Source: Helopsaltes ochotensis
Lineage: Eukaryota; Chordata; Aves; Passeriformes; Locustellidae
Direction of reading: 5' to 3'
NCBI GenBank assembly: GCA_013400155.1
Contig: VXBM01000001.1
Coordinates: forward strand, 3,690,141-3,754,140
Length of the DNA stretch: 64,000 nucleotides
Positions 27,301-37,340 of this stretch are shown here, piece by piece. Position numbers and translations under genes: made by a program. The notes beneath the pieces are model-generated. The model was given only the letters and a program-made list of their open reading frames with translations. It was not told where the DNA came from and made no database searches. Numbering within the stretch: position 1 is the first letter of the stretch; the number at the start of each line of letters is the position of its first letter.

Positions 27301-30300
27301 AATGTAAATGTTTACTTTTAAATTGATATATTTTGAGGGGCCTGATACACTTTCATTTCTATTCATTGCTTAAGTTACCTAATTCTATAGAAATTTAATT
27401 TAATTTTTTTCAATTTTGTGAAATACATAAATAGAAAATACAAAAGCTGAACTTTGAAATTTATATGTCCTTTATTTCTAGAGCAGCTCTCTTGTCTGCC
27501 TTCTGACCTGGTTGTATAATAGCATGTAATTATACTTGTTTGGCAGCCATTGATTTCAGTCAGACTTCAGTCCTTGCTGCAAATATAGGTCACCTGTTTA
27601 AAGTGTTTCTGGGGCCTGCACTAAATTCAGAACATACAAATTTTAATTCTGGAGTCCTTCTGATTGTAAGTTTTATAAATGCTCTTGAAAACAACCAGAT
27701 AAGTGCAATTATAACTAAAGGCATATTTATGTGAACAGATTCAGACAAACTTCCACACAGACTCATCATACACAAACCTGCTCCAGTTCCTAAGCTGTAG
27801 AACTGTGACATCACTAATGCTTTTCTGGGAACGGGTAACTCCTGCTGTATCTTGCCTGTAAGCACCGATGTGAAAGGTCGTTTTTCATTGTTAATATCAT
27901 ATTCTTGTCTGTTTGGATGTTCTTTTTTCTTCATAAAAATAATTTTCTTCTATAACTTCATTTTCTTATTAGAACTACTTTCCACTTTCAATTCTGTTCA
28001 GAATCCTATTTCTTTTTAAATAGGAACTAGAACAATTGCTAATGATGGAGACAAAAAATTACAGAAAGACCATAAAGTTTTACCAGAAATTATTGCAGAA
28101 AGAAAGAAGAAGCAAAGGTAAGATTACAGCAACTTGCCAGTAGTAAAATGGCTGCATGGTACTTTTAAGGACCTCTTCTATACATCTCAATCATTGATGC
28201 TCTTATGCCATGTATTTTAAATCTGAAGGTCCTGAAACTAAATCTATGTTGCCCAAACTAAGAGGACAGCTGCAGGAGATGAAATCAAAAGTGCAGTTTC
28301 TTGAACTGGTAAAGAAATATGTGCAGGCAAGTCAGACTTCATTTCATTTGTGCTTCATCTGTCATTTCATTCCTACATCCATGTAACTGGCCACTCAGAT
28401 CACTATATGAAATGTGAAATGTTTTGTGTCAAACTGCCAAATTAGGTAAGATCCAAAAGAATTATTAAAGGTAATCGCTACTAGTATTATTTTAAAAAGA
28501 AAAAAATTGATTTTATGAAATGTAATTTATCTTTAAATTCATTGCATTTTGTGTGAATTTTCCGCTATCATTTCTTGTTTTATCATGGCCTTGCTTCTTT
28601 GAGCAGATGATGTATGCAGAGCAGTGGGGTGTGGAATCCTGCGTGCTGCCTGCAGTCATTCACAGTGGGAAAGCTGACGCCATGGACATGGCACCTATGG
28701 ATGAATCATCATTGCTCCTTTACTATAACACAGAGAAACATCAGTGTAACAATCAAAATGGAGTGAGAGTTCTGCAGGCCGGTACACCACTTGGTTTAAT
28801 GACTTATTTGTATTCTAGGTATAGTATATTTTACACATAAATTGGGACTGGGTTGAAGCATAGTTGCTAGCTAAATCAGGAAAAACTTGTCTCTGTGATA
28901 AATCCTAGTTACTCAACATTTAATAAACTGTCCTCTGTTCTAGCAAGTTTGTGTTATTTCTTAGAACACTTATGTACAGAAATGGAGATAAAAATGTGAA
29001 AAGATCAGCTGGCTTTCATTAAAAGTATTTGATAATAAATAAAAAACTAGCAACTTTAAACTTTTTGATCTTTTACTTATTTGAGGTTTGCTCTGATAGT
29101 TGCCATGGAACCAAGAATTTATGTTGCTGCCAGCGGTACAACAATTCTTCATATAATCATATAAATTGGTAATTCTTATTAATAAGGTCTGGGTATGAAA
29201 ATGTTTAGGTTGGGTTCTACAGATTACAGCCCAAATAATCAGTCCTTGGCCCTGATCAAGATGCAGGCATATCTCAGGGTTTAAATGGGAACAGCGGTGT
29301 GCTTCAACTCCAGTCAGGGCAGTGTTTTAATGTACCTAAGCTGTAATAGTGTGAAGGATAGAAATTGCCAGAGGCTCCATCAGACTCAGGCCACTGTAGA
29401 GGGAGCAACTTCCTCCCAGCTACTTCTCCCAGTTCATCCTGACTCTGAGACCCAGTTACTTGCACTGAGTGCTGCTTTTCCTGATAGTTAATATTTTGTA
29501 CAAAGTGAAGAAAATGTTTCAGAATTGGACTTCCCACATTCATCAAACCCAAACGTTCATGATTAGCTGTAAGCCACTAGGGAGAAAAGACAATTAACCT
29601 GTGTTAAGACCTTGAGAGTGTGTGTATATAAAAAAATAAAATGCCCTCATTTTTAATGTGCGTATAATAATTGCATTCTGTTGTTAAAGTAACTACTCCT
29701 CTAATTAGAGCTACAGGGAATATTTTTTTGCTTAATGTATCTACTTCTTATGCTGTTATTATAATAAAAATGTTTTAAAGGAGCATTAAATTAGAAAAAA
29801 AAAGGAAAATGTAATATGTTCTTCCATGCTATTTAGATTGTAACTTGCCTTAATAATAGAAATGTCAAAGTGGTTATTCACAAAATTTAAAGTAGAGAAA
29901 CTCTTTATAGAACAAATTATGCTTTCAGGGTTGGCAATCACAGAACTTGATGTGTAAAAATAATTTTTCAAAGAACCAAGGTTTTATGAAGAACTTGAGA
30001 ATCTAAAATGCCTATTCTTGATATCTTGATGATTTTTTGCTGCTGCTATACTCAAATGCAAGTTGAAGATGTGTTCTGACTTGTCTGAAGTTTTTCTTGT
30101 GCTTTACAGAAATGCCTTTTTGGAAGGTTATGTACAGCAGTTTCTTTACACATTTCGCTATTTCTGCACACAAGAAGAATTTTTGCAGTTTCTTCTTGAT
30201 AGAATCAGCAGCACTTTATCCAGGTACAGTAAATTCCCATGAAAACATTATCAAAGCACAAATGAGTTTCCTCCCAATAACAAATAGCAGTTTCTCAGAA

Positions 30301-33300
30301 GTCCTACTTAATTAAAATTATTTTTATGTTTGTTTTTGTAAGACTCTCTTATCAAGGGAGAGCAAAATGAGATCAAAAGCTGCATCTGACAATGTGCTTA
30401 CTTCTCAGTTCTGCTTCTCACTTTTACCACTTATACACTAATGGGTAGTAATTACAGCCTCAGCTTTTCTTCCATAGAGCCATGGATTCTAGAGGCATGA
30501 CATTTAGGAATTTAGGATACTACATTAAATACCAAATAAAACTTGTGGGTTTTGCCAATGTTTATTCTTAAATTGGAATTGGATATCAATTTTGGCGTAA
30601 TAAGTTTCTTTTTCTTTTCACCAGTGCAAGCCTGGATGCTGCCACATCCCTTACCAAAATATGTAACCGCAGTTTCTACATCCTGCAGGCATGGATTGAA
30701 GACTGTTACAGTGTAGACTTTGCAACAAATACTGATCTTCTAGGTACCCTAAAAGAATTTATTTCTTCCAAGGTAATTTAAAATTTCAGTAGACCCTTTA
30801 AGAAAAAAAAAAATGAAGTCAGTTATGGGGTATGTAACATAGTTATTACAAAGAGCTGCCCTAAGTACAATTAAAGTAAATAAAGGAAAAATAATGCTAT
30901 ATTTGACAGCTATATTCAGTATGTCTGGTTTGGGGCAGGTAAGAATCTTACAACTGTATTGTAACTTGCTTATAATTTCTGGGAAATTGAGTTCTGTGTT
31001 CTGGTAGCCTATTTTGCATTCCCAGGTCGCTTCATTAAATGGCTACGGGGAACGCTTGTTGTCACTGCTTGAGGACGTCTCTGCCAGGAAAAGCGGCAGT
31101 GCTGATCTGTGCTCTGGTGTGGGCAAATGTGAAGAGGAAAGTGAGGAGGGCAGAAAATCCTTACATTCCCTTTGTAAGAAGCTCTCAGAAGATGTTTCCA
31201 GAAAGGTGTGTCTTTTCTTCAGACTGCAATATATGGAGCACATTTCCATTTATTATGTTTTGACAAAAGCAGAAGTGTCCAAGTTAGAGTCCAGACCTAC
31301 TTAGTAAGAATTATGTACCTGCATTTTAAATTTTCTTTTAAAAGTATCTGAGATCCAGAGAGTTCTGTAACTGTGATAATAATCCTAACTCCTGGCTGTT
31401 GTTTCAGTAATCACAGATCAGATAATCAAAACTTTGAGAGAAGAGCTCTTCATGCTTGACACTAGCATGTTACTCACAGTTATTAGGAAACCTTTTCCCT
31501 CTTGTCAACCATTAATGCTTTTTATTAGGCATCTTTGTAAGATTATAAATACAAGAAAACAACAGGAGCTACGAGGTTCCCTGCTAGAGCTTCAAAGTTT
31601 GTAGAAAGACTTTCTGAACTTTTGTATTCACTATTTTACTGTGTTCTACAGCCCCAGAAGCCAGAACATACAGCGGGCTTTTCCCAAAAACAGGTCTCTT
31701 TATGGAGTGGCCGAAATAACTTGTGGAAGTCAAATGTATCAGTAATGTGCAAGCTGAATTAAACATCAGCCTCATGATAAAGGCGCACAATTCCATGGAT
31801 ATATTGGGGATTCAGCCAAGAAAGGGCAAACAGAATAAAGGAACATGGACTTTTTTTGTTGTTACTGCACAATAATGATAATGAAAAATGGAAGAAGGAA
31901 AAAGAATGAAAAAACAAGTATTTCTTGGAAAAGGATATTTGATTCTAAGCAAAAAGGAGAAGTAAAATATTTTATAGCAGCAAGCTTGAATACACAGAGA
32001 TTTGTTTTAAATACTGATTGTTGATTGAGATCTGACAGCCTCCTGCTTAGACTCATCCACTCTGCATAATACATTAGCTTAAAATAGCAGTGTTGAGTAA
32101 ACCAATTTGTTCTGGGCTAACCTTGAAGATGAGCTGAAGAGTTTTGCATGCACGAAGGTGTTTCTCTTAACAGCACTTTCTTGAAAGTTACATCAAGGGG
32201 AGACTTAGTGTTTGTTTATGAGAAGTTGTAACTTTACATTTATTTTTTCTACAGAACTTCTACTGGAAACTGTCCAAAGGTATGGGACCAATTGCACAGT
32301 ATCAGAGAGAGCGGCTGCACACAGGTTCAGCAGTTTTGCCAAAGCCCTGCTGTAGCAGTTTCACAGAAGAATCCTCAGTCTCCTTAGCTAGAGCAGATGA
32401 AGTGGGACCAGTTCTCTTGATGGAGTGCAGTGCCCAACAGCTTTGTTGGCAGCTGACACTACTGCAACAGGTACAAATCTCTAGGTTTATTTCAAAGTAC
32501 AAATAATATCTATCTTCTTACTCTTTCTCTTCTTTCTTTACCATTCCCCAACCTTATTTCATACTATTTTATAAGACTTTGAATTAAAACTTTTCTCTCG
32601 AAATCTCTAAAGTGAAATTTAGAAAATCTAATGCTATTCTTAGGCTGTAATCCCTCTCATAATTCATGCAGTTGGGGTGGAAGGAGGACATACTCTGTCA
32701 TTTTTATCCTCTAGCATTTTAAAAGAACTGTTGGAACTAACAGCAGATATATCTTTCTTTTTTTTTTTTTTTGTTTAGGAAGTATTTAATAAATGTCATC
32801 CAGTACACTTCCTAAATTCCAGAGCACTTGGTGTTAAAGACAAATGTGTCGCTGTGCCAAAGTAAGTTGCTTGTTTTAACTGCCCTTCCATTCTGTTGAT
32901 GCACAATAACAGGTTACACTTTAAATACAGCCAGAAATAGAGAAACAATTTAAATACCTAGTATTTTCTTTACAGATTAGGTAACCTATTTATATGAGCT
33001 ATTTAATTTCCAGAGATTTCATACATGGATACGGGTATGTACCTGTGCACATGCATATATGTGGAATGCCACATTTGCCAGGTGATTTCTTTGAAATCTG
33101 AAGTGAGTTGAGGCCAAAATATTTCTAAGAACTTGCGTTGGGGGTTGTTTGAAAGGCTTCATTTTTGGCAGGACAAAAATGTCACGGATTCTAAAGCAGA
33201 TCCTTAGTCATGAATGTGTGTATGTATATAAAATTATTTTTGCCTTTTTTTTCTGTATTTTCCTTAGGGCAGTTTCTGCTGAGACAGTTTCACTTAAAGT

Positions 33301-35380
33301 CTGTAATCTGTTTCTGTCGAAGTGCATACAAGACCAGTACCTTCTGCAATTATTAAAAAACGCGGACAGTATCAGCACCTGGGTTGCTGCTGAAATTGTA
33401 ACATGTCACACAACTAAGGTTTGTCATTGTTTATTGTACTATTAACTGCAAAATAGTTATTTGTCATTATCTATGACTTGCTATGTAGCAAACCTGCAAG
33501 AAATAGTCTGAAATACATCTGTGAGTAGGCAGTTAACAATTTGGTTTGTTGTCATAAGGAGGGTCTTGGATGCTTTTTAGTAGCAGGTGTCAAAACCTTA
33601 CAGAATGTAAGAAATGGACTGTCTGAGGGGACTACAGGTCAAACTTTTATCACGGACACCTGAGTGACAGGAAGGGAAAAAGTGTGTGAAGGGAAATGTT
33701 ACTACAGTCAGCAATTTCGTTAACAAATTGAAAAAGGAAATACCTCTTCTTCTTTCTCATTTAATTTTATTATGTAGATTTGCTATGTATATGTGTATAT
33801 TATATATTCTAATTTTTTTCCAGCGGCAGGTGAGCTTGTTATCAAAATTTCTTCTTATAGCAAAATGCTGCTATGAACAAAGAAATTTTGCTACTGCAAT
33901 GCAAATCCTAGCAGGCTTGGAAAATCTTATTGTACGACAGCTGCCAGTAAGTTTGAGACCATTCTCTAACCTTTTTGCTTAATACAATCTTGTTCCAATA
34001 TAGACATTAATGTGAAAAACAAAAATATATTCTGTTTTATTGTAAGGCCTGGAAAATTCTACCGGCAAAAGTAGCTCAGATAATGGAGGAACTCAAGGCT
34101 GTTGAGGTATAGTATGAAGTCCTTAATGCAAAATTACATCTTTGGGGTTGGAGAAGTTGCCAGATCTGCTTAAATGGGGGGTTTTGTAGGTTGCAAACCA
34201 TAATTACTACTTTTAATTATGAGTTTAATTTGATTGAAGACTTTTTACTCCTAATCCAAAAGCTTACATAGATTTTAATTTCACTATTTCTTTAACATGT
34301 GTCCTGTGTAACAAATCAAAATTTCAAAAGCAAGCTAAAGCATTAGATACGCTACATTGCACTAGAAGATTTCTGCAGAAGCTTTGCAGATGTAATGTGT
34401 TCTTAAAAATCTTAAATGCCTATTTTATTATAGGAATTATTTTATTGATATTTTGAATTTTGAAACATAGAATGAGGTTTTAAAATCCAGTTTTTCCTGT
34501 GATTTAGAACAATTGAAATTATGTATAACATATCTTTTGATAAAAGTTAGGTTCTTTGTGTACTTTAAAAAGTTTGCCACCAGATGAATTCATAGTGTTT
34601 CTTCAACATCAGTGCCAGAAGTTATTATTCATGACAAATAAATAGATAGTGTTAAGTATGTGGAGAACTTGTAAAATCTTCCCCAAGACTTAATGTGAGA
34701 TTAATCTATGTGCATTTATTAACTAGGTGTTTCTAAAAAGTGACAGCTTATGTCTGATGGAAGGAGACAGATTCAAAACTCTTCCAACAATTCCATCAGC
34801 CCATGTTTTGGCTATGCATGTCCAACAACTTGAAACTGGAGGATTCACAATGACAAATGGAGCTCACAAGTGGACTAAACTTAGGTAATTATTTTAATTG
34901 TGTGTATATCACCTATATTTTTATCATACTATTGTCTAATGATGTAATGAGAGCTAATGCAGTATTTCACAATTAACAGTTCAAACAGTTTCATTTGTTT
35001 AGACATATTATTAGAGGTACATATACAATAGAATAAAATAAAATGCTTGATGCCTTTGAATTTCCTTTAAGGTTTGTTTTTTGGTTTGTGCTTTTCTTTT
35101 ATCATCAGCAAAACAAACTAATCTTTTTTTACCATATTCTCTTACAAGAAATATTGCAAAAGTTGTGAGCCAAGTTCATGCCTTTCAAGAGAACCCTTAT
35201 ACATATGCACCAGACTTCAAGCTGCAGTCTTACCTCAGACAGAGAATAACTCATTTTAAAGATGCAGACATTTCTGCTTTGGCAGCTGACAACTGTACCA
35301 ACTTCCATCAGATACCAGCAGAAAAACATTCTCGAAAAATTCAGGACACACTGCGCAGGATGAAAGCAACATTTCAGTAA
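1910..35380 (+). CDS. KNDC1: KNDC1 (very-KIND Ras guanine-nucleotide exchange factor), 5'-truncated by window edge
   Basis: KNDC1 is a neuronal RasGEF; in mammals it restrains dendrite growth, with KIND domains binding partners such as MAP2 and a C-terminal GEF acting on Ras. Exons: 1910-2056, 3920-4037, 4392-5413, 14299-14413, 17461-17532, 17635-17696, 19907-20065, 20393-20470, 21118-21208, 21379-21562, 21634-22475, 22584-22696, 24298-24379, 25803-26200, 28024-28117, 28229-28326, 28607-28818, 30110-30223, 30625-30772, 31026-31205, 32255-32470, 32779-32861, 33268-33418, 33824-33946, 34047-34106, 34727-34884, 35149-35380. They sum to 5,352 nt (1,783 codons plus stop), with every junction phase consistent. 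Domain order is partial KIND1, linker, KIND2, linker, helical region, REM, RasGEF, ending MKATFQ, which matches the vertebrate KNDC1 C-terminus as I know it. The gene is larger than the roughly 1,750-residue human protein because of long linkers. The weakest junction is the acceptor at 24298. Seen: exons, phases, motifs. Known: family role. Inferred: no exon missed in the 8.9-kb intron. Confidence 0.93.
2057..3919 (+). other. KNDC1: KNDC1 intron containing an LTR-like block
   Basis: This intron runs from donor GAG|GTAAAA to acceptor TTTCTCTAG. Apart from the LTR-like block at about 3440-3830 it is AT-rich with no recognisable exon. Confidence 0.6.
3440..3830 (-). mobile_element. Probable solo LTR of an avian endogenous retrovirus
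   Basis: The block has a texture unlike the surrounding intron: mixed GC, a TTTATT at its left edge (a minus-strand AATAAA), then segments such as GGTACACCTGGGGCAATAC and TTTGGTCCATTTGCATATTG that I associate with passerine ERV LTRs. No coding sequence, primer-binding site or second copy is visible, so it would be a solo LTR. Ends are approximate and the family name is not asserted. Confidence 0.45.
3920..4037 (+). CDS. KNDC1: KNDC1 exon after KIND1
   Basis: This 118-nt exon begins in phase 0 after TTTCTCTAG and ends in phase 1 at CAAG|GTAACC. It encodes a short Ser-rich segment (SILSLCEEKMKIASSSN, then RRVLSIESFGASQ). It completes the helical tail of the first KIND domain and leads into the linker. 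Its phase fits the exon starting at 4392, where the split codon reads Asp. Confidence 0.8.
4392..5413 (+). CDS. KNDC1: KNDC1 large linker exon between KIND1 and KIND2
   Basis: This 1,022-nt exon is open throughout in the frame set by the preceding exon and ends at GAGCAG|GTAGTA in phase 0. The product is polar, rich in Ser, Asn, Lys, Asp and Glu, with no recognisable fold, as expected of a disordered linker. An upstream stop boundary at 4380 and an open frame running on to a TAA at 5477-5479 mean the donor is chosen by phase: only a phase-0 donor joins the phase-0 exon at 14299. A remote possibility is a read-through isoform ending at 5479. No homologous domain is recognised, so the assignment rests on position and phase. 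Confidence 0.8.
6814..6929. repeat. 116-nt poly-T homopolymer containing one ambiguous base
   Basis: The run is uninterrupted T except for a single N at 6881. Such a length is unusual for a genomic mononucleotide tract. It may mark the poly-A tail of a minus-strand insertion or an assembly join where two homopolymer ends were bridged. Confidence 0.95.
7150..9070 (-). mobile_element. Possible degenerate ERV/LTR-derived block in KNDC1 intron
   Basis: Composition changes sharply three times: AT-rich 7.15-7.85 kb, GC-rich 7.9-8.3 kb, then a mixed block to about 9.06 kb containing TTTATT signals and GGTGCAAAATGGAG. The right part (about 8690-9060) looks like a minus-strand LTR, and the rest like non-coding internal sequence of a defective avian ERV. 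The minus-strand open frame 7883-8365 has no recognisable Gag or Pol feature. No matching left LTR was found by eye. Limits are approximate. Confidence 0.35.
9307..9341. repeat. Poly-A run (35 nt)
   Basis: Uninterrupted A homopolymer in the large KNDC1 intron, about 240 nt to the right of the LTR/ERV-like block. Confidence 0.95.
9611..9665. repeat. 29-bp tandem duplication
   Basis: The segment starting GGTATCTCTAGCATTCCTTT at 9611 recurs at 9640, with identity for about 25 nt before divergence. A simple two-copy tandem duplication. Confidence 0.9.
13171..13262. repeat. T/G-rich low-complexity tract
   Basis: Almost entirely T and G on the + strand, with irregular TTTGGTTGG-like units. It is low-complexity sequence and not a regular microsatellite. 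Confidence 0.85.
14299..20470 (+). CDS. KNDC1: KNDC1 exons encoding second KIND domain (5 exons)
   Basis: Exons 14299-14413, 17461-17532, 17635-17696, 19907-20065 and 20393-20470 splice in consistent phase (0/1, 1/1, 1/0, 0/0, 0/0). In order they encode a helix followed by GRPLKDFELWALCHECL, then VVLCLDSVLMDCHGRILFAPP, GSCDAFYLAPEIEEED, VCVYGVAAVLWMAAKYSV, the DMARKNPKERPSLT motif, and a final segment with CNHYLLEQG. This is the full KIND fold: the N-lobe remnant is reduced, catalytic lysine and DFG-type residues are absent, and the C-lobe NPxxRP motif is kept. In mammals this domain binds MAP2. Two of the spliced introns are very short; the one at 17533-17634 is stop-free and a multiple of three. 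Confidence 0.92.
17697..19906 (+). other. KNDC1: KNDC1 intron within KIND2 coding region
   Basis: AT-rich intron from GAGAAG|GTAATG to ACCAATAG. It contains a 23-nt poly-T at 19777-19799. No further exon or repeat family was recognised. Confidence 0.6.
21118..26200 (+). CDS. KNDC1: KNDC1 exons encoding second linker (5 exons)
   Basis: Exons are 21118-21208, 21379-21562, 21634-22475, 22584-22696, 24298-24379 and 25803-26200; the last of these joins the helical region. The first three encode a polar Ser/Thr-rich tail. The exon at 22584 encodes a distinctive segment containing KFGMFSDRICEKFCDLYWDE, reminiscent of a short conserved KNDC1 block. The acceptor for the fifth exon is uncertain: the strongest polypyrimidine acceptor (exon start 24288) would put TGA in frame, whereas 24298 keeps the frame and gives ADEATCNN. 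The exon at 25803 starts by completing a Gly codon (TEG|KGEANFDV) and ends AKKV|GTGAGT. Confidence 0.78.
22697..24297 (+). other. KNDC1: KNDC1 intron with uncertain right boundary
   Basis: The donor CAG|GTAGTA is clear. The right boundary is uncertain: a strong acceptor ends at 24287, but only an acceptor ending at 24297 keeps the reading frame. Otherwise AT-rich with nothing recognised. Confidence 0.5.
26201..28023 (+). other. KNDC1: KNDC1 intron
   Basis: Intron between GTG|GTGAGT and TTTAAATAG. No repeat or exon recognised by eye. Confidence 0.6.
28024..28326 (+). CDS. KNDC1: KNDC1 exons encoding helical/coiled segment
   Basis: Exons 28024-28117 and 28229-28326 encode a charged helical stretch with EQLLMMETKNYRKTIKFYQK and, in the second exon, QLQEMKSKVQFLELVKKYVQ. 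The Leu/Ile/Met spacing suggests a short coiled coil just before the GEF module. The second exon ends CAG|GCAAGT. The phase-0 join to 28607 needs this GC donor, because the nearby GT (in GCAAGTCAG) would shift the frame. Confidence 0.88.
28607..31205 (+). CDS. KNDC1: KNDC1 exons encoding RasGEF N-terminal (REM) domain
   Basis: Exons 28607-28818, 30110-30223, 30625-30772 and 31026-31205 join in phases 0/2, 2/2, 2/0 and 0/0. They encode the REM motif start QAGTPLGLMTYLYSR, then FLEGYVQQFLYTFRYFC, FLLDRISSTLS, ILQAWIEDCYSVDF and an acidic Ser-rich connector ending LCKKLSEDVSRK. The REM domain packs on and stabilises the catalytic RasGEF domain in Sos-type exchange factors. Confidence 0.93.
32255..35380 (+). 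CDS. KNDC1: KNDC1 exons encoding catalytic RasGEF domain and C-terminus
   Basis: Exons 32255-32470, 32779-32861, 33268-33418, 33824-33946, 34047-34106, 34727-34884 and 35149-35380 encode the CDC25-homology domain. Recognisable blocks are QLTLLQQEVFNKCHPVHFL, ISTWVAAEIVTC, LLSKFLLIAKCCYEQRNFAT, ILAGLENLIVRQLPAWKIL, then the block around GGFTMTNGAHKW, and KVVSQVHAFQENPY, in the usual family order. The helical-hairpin region that opens the Ras switch sites falls within these exons. The stop is TAA at 35378-35380, directly after RRMKATFQ. Confidence 0.94.
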
Positions 35381-37340
35381 TTATTTATGTTTCATCTGTT
35401 CTCTTCTGGGTCTAGACTGTAAAATTGGATTAAGTTGACTTCATCTACTGGACCTATTTCAAGCAAATACTTGGGTGAAGTAACATAAGACACTGTCTCA
35501 AGTTGAAATTATTCTATTTCTTAACATGAAATTATAAAATGCTGACTAATGAGATTTGAATCACTGGCAACTGGATGGCAGATCAAGAGAATAACAAGAG
35601 AGATAAAACCGAAGAGAGAATGAAAAGGCTTATTAATTTTGTTATTCTTCTTCAGCATAAATAATTAATTAGCCTGAGAACCAATATCTAAAAAATATTG
35701 TGGAAAGAAATTAAAATTTCAGCTTCTGTTGCCAAGTTGGCCTAGGAGAGTTCAAAACATAGTTCATTAAATGTTGAATCTATTTTTATATAAACACAGT
35801 ACATTTATAACCTGTTAGATTATGCATATAATTCAGAAACACAGATCCTCTGCTATTCATTGACGGTTGGTGTATGTTGCTTTTATGTTGTATATGATGT
35901 AAACTGTAACTGACATAAATAATTTGCTGTCTGTTTCTCCTACCAAGAAAGGAGAGGAATGCTATCCTTCAATTTTTTTTTTTAGTTTGATTTCAAAGTT
36001 GTCAGACTAACCTGTTTCCAAATGAAAGTAAGATCTGAATGTAAGTATTACCAATTCGTTGCTCTGCTTCTGCACTCCCGGCATTGTGAAGACAGTAAAT
36101 GTGAAATGGCTTTTTTAATCTGTATTTGGCACAAGAGTCATTTTGCCAGTTTATGTCTGTCTGTGTGCACATTTGAGTATGGCTTTTGCTCCTGAGGTTG
36201 TCTTTGTAGATCCCAGTACCCCAGCAGCATCCAACAGAAGATAAGCATGTGAAATTTGGATCTGCCACTTGTAAAACTGGGGCTAACCTATTCGTAGAGC
36301 TTATACTTACAGGACCTTCTAAATGGCCATGACCTATGTTGCTATTGCTAGAAAATTTGTTGAGCTATCCAGGTTTATGCAAGGCCAGAATGTTAAGGCT
36401 ACAAATTAATTAAAAATATAAGTATTTCTACCAGAAGGAGCAGTGGTAGTGTTGAATGAGAAGTAAGGAAAGGGCAAGAAACACTTAAGCACTGTTCTGA
36501 AAGTGATTTGCTTAGAACTGTGTTTAAAAAAAATTAAAACAAAGATGTTTTGAGAGAAGTGAAGGGCAGATGTGAACTAAGTATCTCGTCAAGTGTGAGT
36601 GATGGAGAAGGATAATGATGTAAGAAATGGGAGTGTGTACATGTCAGGTGTTTTGCAGTTGTACTGTTGTGTTTGACAGAAGTGCATGTGCACATGCTAA
36701 ACTGTAGCTTTCTCAATGTATAAGAGGAAGGGTTCTCCTTCTCTCTTGTCAGTAACAGCAATATTACATCTCCACCCTCTCTCATCTTCCTCAGTCAAAA
36801 CAAGGTGTGTCCATACTTTCCTTTAAATACTCAGTTACATTTTCCTACTAATACAATACTAACTTTTGGTTCTTATTGGTTTAAACACTGAAGAACTCAG
36901 TCTTCAACAGGGTTTTCCTGCTTTTGTCCTACTTCTAATGTGATTTATTTTATTTACCATTATGTAGGTTGAACATGTCATTAATTATAGTATTCTGACT
37001 TACCCTTAGGAAAGTAAATCATGTTGTTATTTCTCTAAAAATTGCCAAATGTAAAAATATTTAATATTTACCTCCTACCTTTATTGATTTAAGAATGTTA
37101 ATGATAACATTATCTTCAGATATACATTTCACATATTTTACCTGTATGCATTTATTTTAAATAATTGGTTTTGTTAGTAGTTATTTGGGGTTTTGTCAAT
37201 TAAAAATTACCATTCACTTAAACCCACACCTTGCCTTTGAACGACAGTAAAATTTTAAGTAGCATAAATTTTACTAATGTAAAGTACTCCACAAGACTTG
37301 CTAATCACATGATCTTAATAAATTCATTTTATACAGTTCC
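35381..37340 (+). other. KNDC1: KNDC1 3' untranslated region (probable extent)
   Basis: AT-rich sequence following the KNDC1 stop. The first good AATAAA hexamer is at 37317-37322, giving a 3' UTR of about 1.95 kb. Further AATAAA hexamers at 38570-38579 could give a longer form. The end is inferred from the signal only. Confidence 0.5.
37317..37322 (+). terminator. KNDC1: AATAAA polyadenylation signal, probably KNDC1
   Basis: Canonical hexamer in the gene's orientation, 1.9 kb after the stop codon. No nearer canonical AATAAA was noticed. Confidence 0.5.
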
